A stretch of 64,000 bases of DNA from Diplosphaera chodatii (Eukaryota > Chlorophyta > Trebouxiophyceae > Prasiolales > Stichococcaceae): assembly GCA_032358165.1 (NCBI GenBank), contig JAALGY010000059.1, forward strand, positions 1,240,001-1,304,000, written 5' to 3'. The translations under genes were made by a program, and so were the position numbers. Below the pieces are notes generated by a model, which was not told the origin of the DNA, did not search any database, and worked only from the letters and a program-made list of their open reading frames with translations. This document shows positions 62,505-64,000 of this stretch, piece by piece (positions within the stretch are counted from its first letter, which is position 1; the number at the start of each line of letters is the position of its first letter).

Positions 62505-64000
62505 ATGGACACACATACACGCAGGGTGCAGGAACGGGTTGCAAACGTGGTCAAGGCCCTGCAGGCAGTCAAGGCCGGCGTTGCAGACCTTGATCAGGAG
62601 GCGCTTGACGACCTGACTTTGTGAATTGAGCATCCTGCCAAGCTGAAATACACCTATGCATGGGCAATTGACTTATACGGCGTGCTCACCTGGCTTGGCA
62701 CCCACATTGCCGCCATGGTGGAGCAGCGCGGGCAGAGAACGCAGGGCGCTGAGCTCATCGCCCAGCTCAGGTTCCAGGTGAACGCGCTGTACGCCCTGGT
62801 ACAGCCGGAGGACGAGGCGGGGCCGGCCGTGTACTCGCAGGCGACGATGCTCGTGGATGCGCACTCGCCCGCGCAGCTGCTGGATCGCCTGCATCATAGG
62901 ACGCCCACTGACTGCGACACCGACACCGTGGTGGCACTGATGTTGGCTGTGGCACGGCTGCTGGACGCCAACCAGCAGCTGTCCGACCCGTTGCACGTCG
63001 TCAACATGCTGGTGAGTTCCACCATGTCCCCGCTGTCGCACCATGCAAACCAGCAATCATGTGACGGCATGTCTCTGAGCACACCAAAACCTGCTGATTG
63101 GTGGGTTGCGCAGGAGGATGGGGAGAAAATCTCCGTGTTGTCGCTGCCGGCGGACGGCAATGGCAAGGGCGGGCCGTACAACATGACCCTGGTGTTGATG
63201 GAGGTGGGTGCAGGCCAAATCATGTTGGCACTCGTTTGCAGTTGGGACTGTCCCGCACCTCAATGTATGGTGCACAACACACCATGGTCTGGACCTTGCG
63301 CAGGTGCTGGCTGACACTATCGAGGTGGGGGACCCAGTTTCGATCCGAGATCTGCAGTATAGGATCCGGGTCAAGACGGGGGAGTTCCCAAGCTGGTAAC
63401 TTGCTGTTGCATGCAGCATCATTGCGAGTGACAGCGGCGGTTCTGGTGTGAAGCAGGAGCATTGAAAGGTGCTTCGACATGTGCTGAGGCGCCCTGTTGT
63501 CCTGCATAGGTGCGATGTCCATCTGGCGCTGGATATCCTTTCCGGGATGACGGGCTGCTCCCCGCCGAGCTTTGGTGTCGAGCCAGAGTCGCGAGCACTG
63601 TATGCGCTCGCCGGCCGCGATGGCACGGTGCATGGTGCGCTGCCCGGCAAAGGCCTCGCCCTTGATGTCTATCTGTCGGCAGACCACCCACCCTGTGCTG
63701 CAAGCTAGACAGGGGTGGTACGTACGCAACGTCAGTCCTGCCGTACATGCAGTGGAGCAGGTGCCTGCGGGCGAGAGCCTGAGCAAGCACAAGGAGGAGC
63801 TAGCGAAGAAGTTTGAAGAGTATGATGTGCCGACTGATGGCGGGTGGTTGCTGGCGGTCGAAAAGGAGGGCCTGCTGCACGTATGCCTCACCAGCTCAGC
63901 CTGCACAACCCGCAAGTTGCACCTGCATCCATGCGCCAGTTCATTCACAGAGTTGTGCAGTCGACTGACGCCGCCTGTCAATGTGCAGGCGCTGACGCAG
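62505..64000 (+). CDS. Unknown protein with C1D/Sas10-like N-terminal helices; in-frame TGA; 3' end outside window
   Basis: The frame from ATG 62505 gives MDTHTRRVQERVANVVKALQ, then DLDQEALDDLTL. An in-frame TGA at 62622-62624 follows, and then the same frame continues with IEHPAKLKYTYAWAIDLYGV and on to 63011. The helices before and after the TGA weakly resemble the C1D/Lrp1 family (LDPLEQAKVDL..AYTLNS.FW), which serves the nuclear exosome. Further exons in phase are 63114-63203 (EKISVLSLPADGNGKGGPYN), 63304-63395 (VLADTIEVGDPVSIRDLQYR), 63509 to about 63699 (HLALDILSGMTGCSPPSFGV), about 63743-63878 (KHKEELAKKFEEYDVPTDGG) and a start of another at 63989. The latter half is not recognised. 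If the TGA is a real stop, translation may start downstream at ATG 62715. Confidence 0.5.

Noticed and set aside
1..64000. CRISPR arrays, rRNA, tRNA genes, transposase or virus-like genes
   Set aside because: No spaced direct-repeat array, no cloverleaf with conserved tRNA boxes, no rRNA segment, and no transposase, integrase or viral-hallmark motif was seen in any frame.

Overview
The window is nuclear DNA of a GC-rich green alga (Chlorophyta). The evidence is: nearly every gene is split by short GT-AG introns (plus several GC-AG ones); one gene encodes the Calvin-cycle linker CP12 and another looks like a plastid RNA-polymerase-associated protein; there is an algal-type helical-repeat organelle RNA factor; and Ala/Gln/Ser homopolymer tracts are common. 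The species cannot be named from this stretch. A DRC4/GAS8 homologue suggests a lineage that has, or recently had, motile cilia. All gene models below were assembled by hand from reading frames, splice sites and intron phase, without transcripts.

Layout: TOR kinase 3' end (+, 1-4408); DRC4/GAS8 axonemal protein (-, 5323-8044); FAM192A/Fyv6-type splicing or proteasome factor (-, 8732-10536, first exon not found); SMARCAL1-type annealing helicase with N-terminal GRF and CCHC zinc fingers (-, 12463-19151); S1-domain protein resembling pTAC10/PAP3 (-, 20400-22872); CP12 (+, 23199-24219); a 25-exon, about 2008-residue membrane receptor-like kinase with a very long tail (+, 25449-37592); BTB/POZ protein (+, 38354-39456); multi-pass membrane protein (-, 39770-41594); OPR/FASTK-like organelle RNA factor (-, 42377-46796); mitochondrial ATP-Mg/Pi-type carrier (+, 48169-52204); short-chain dehydrogenase (-, 52768-54812); AsmA/TamB-like protein (+, 55614-58062); minisatellite and Gln-rich coding pieces (+, 58428-60838); a small unknown gene (+); and a 3'-truncated unknown gene with one in-frame TGA (+, 62505-64000).

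There is no operon-like logic. Genes are neighbours in divergent or convergent pairs, and the closest divergent pair (S1-domain protein and CP12, 326 bases between ATGs) are both apparently plastid proteins. The best candidates for something undescribed are: the kinase tail with nine copies of a short (N/S/D)PYxxF-type motif, interrupted by a GC-AG intron whose retention would remove five of them; the GRF-CCHC-HARP-SNF2 architecture with repeated IDLT-type motifs; and an in-frame duplicated 42-base micro-exon in TOR.
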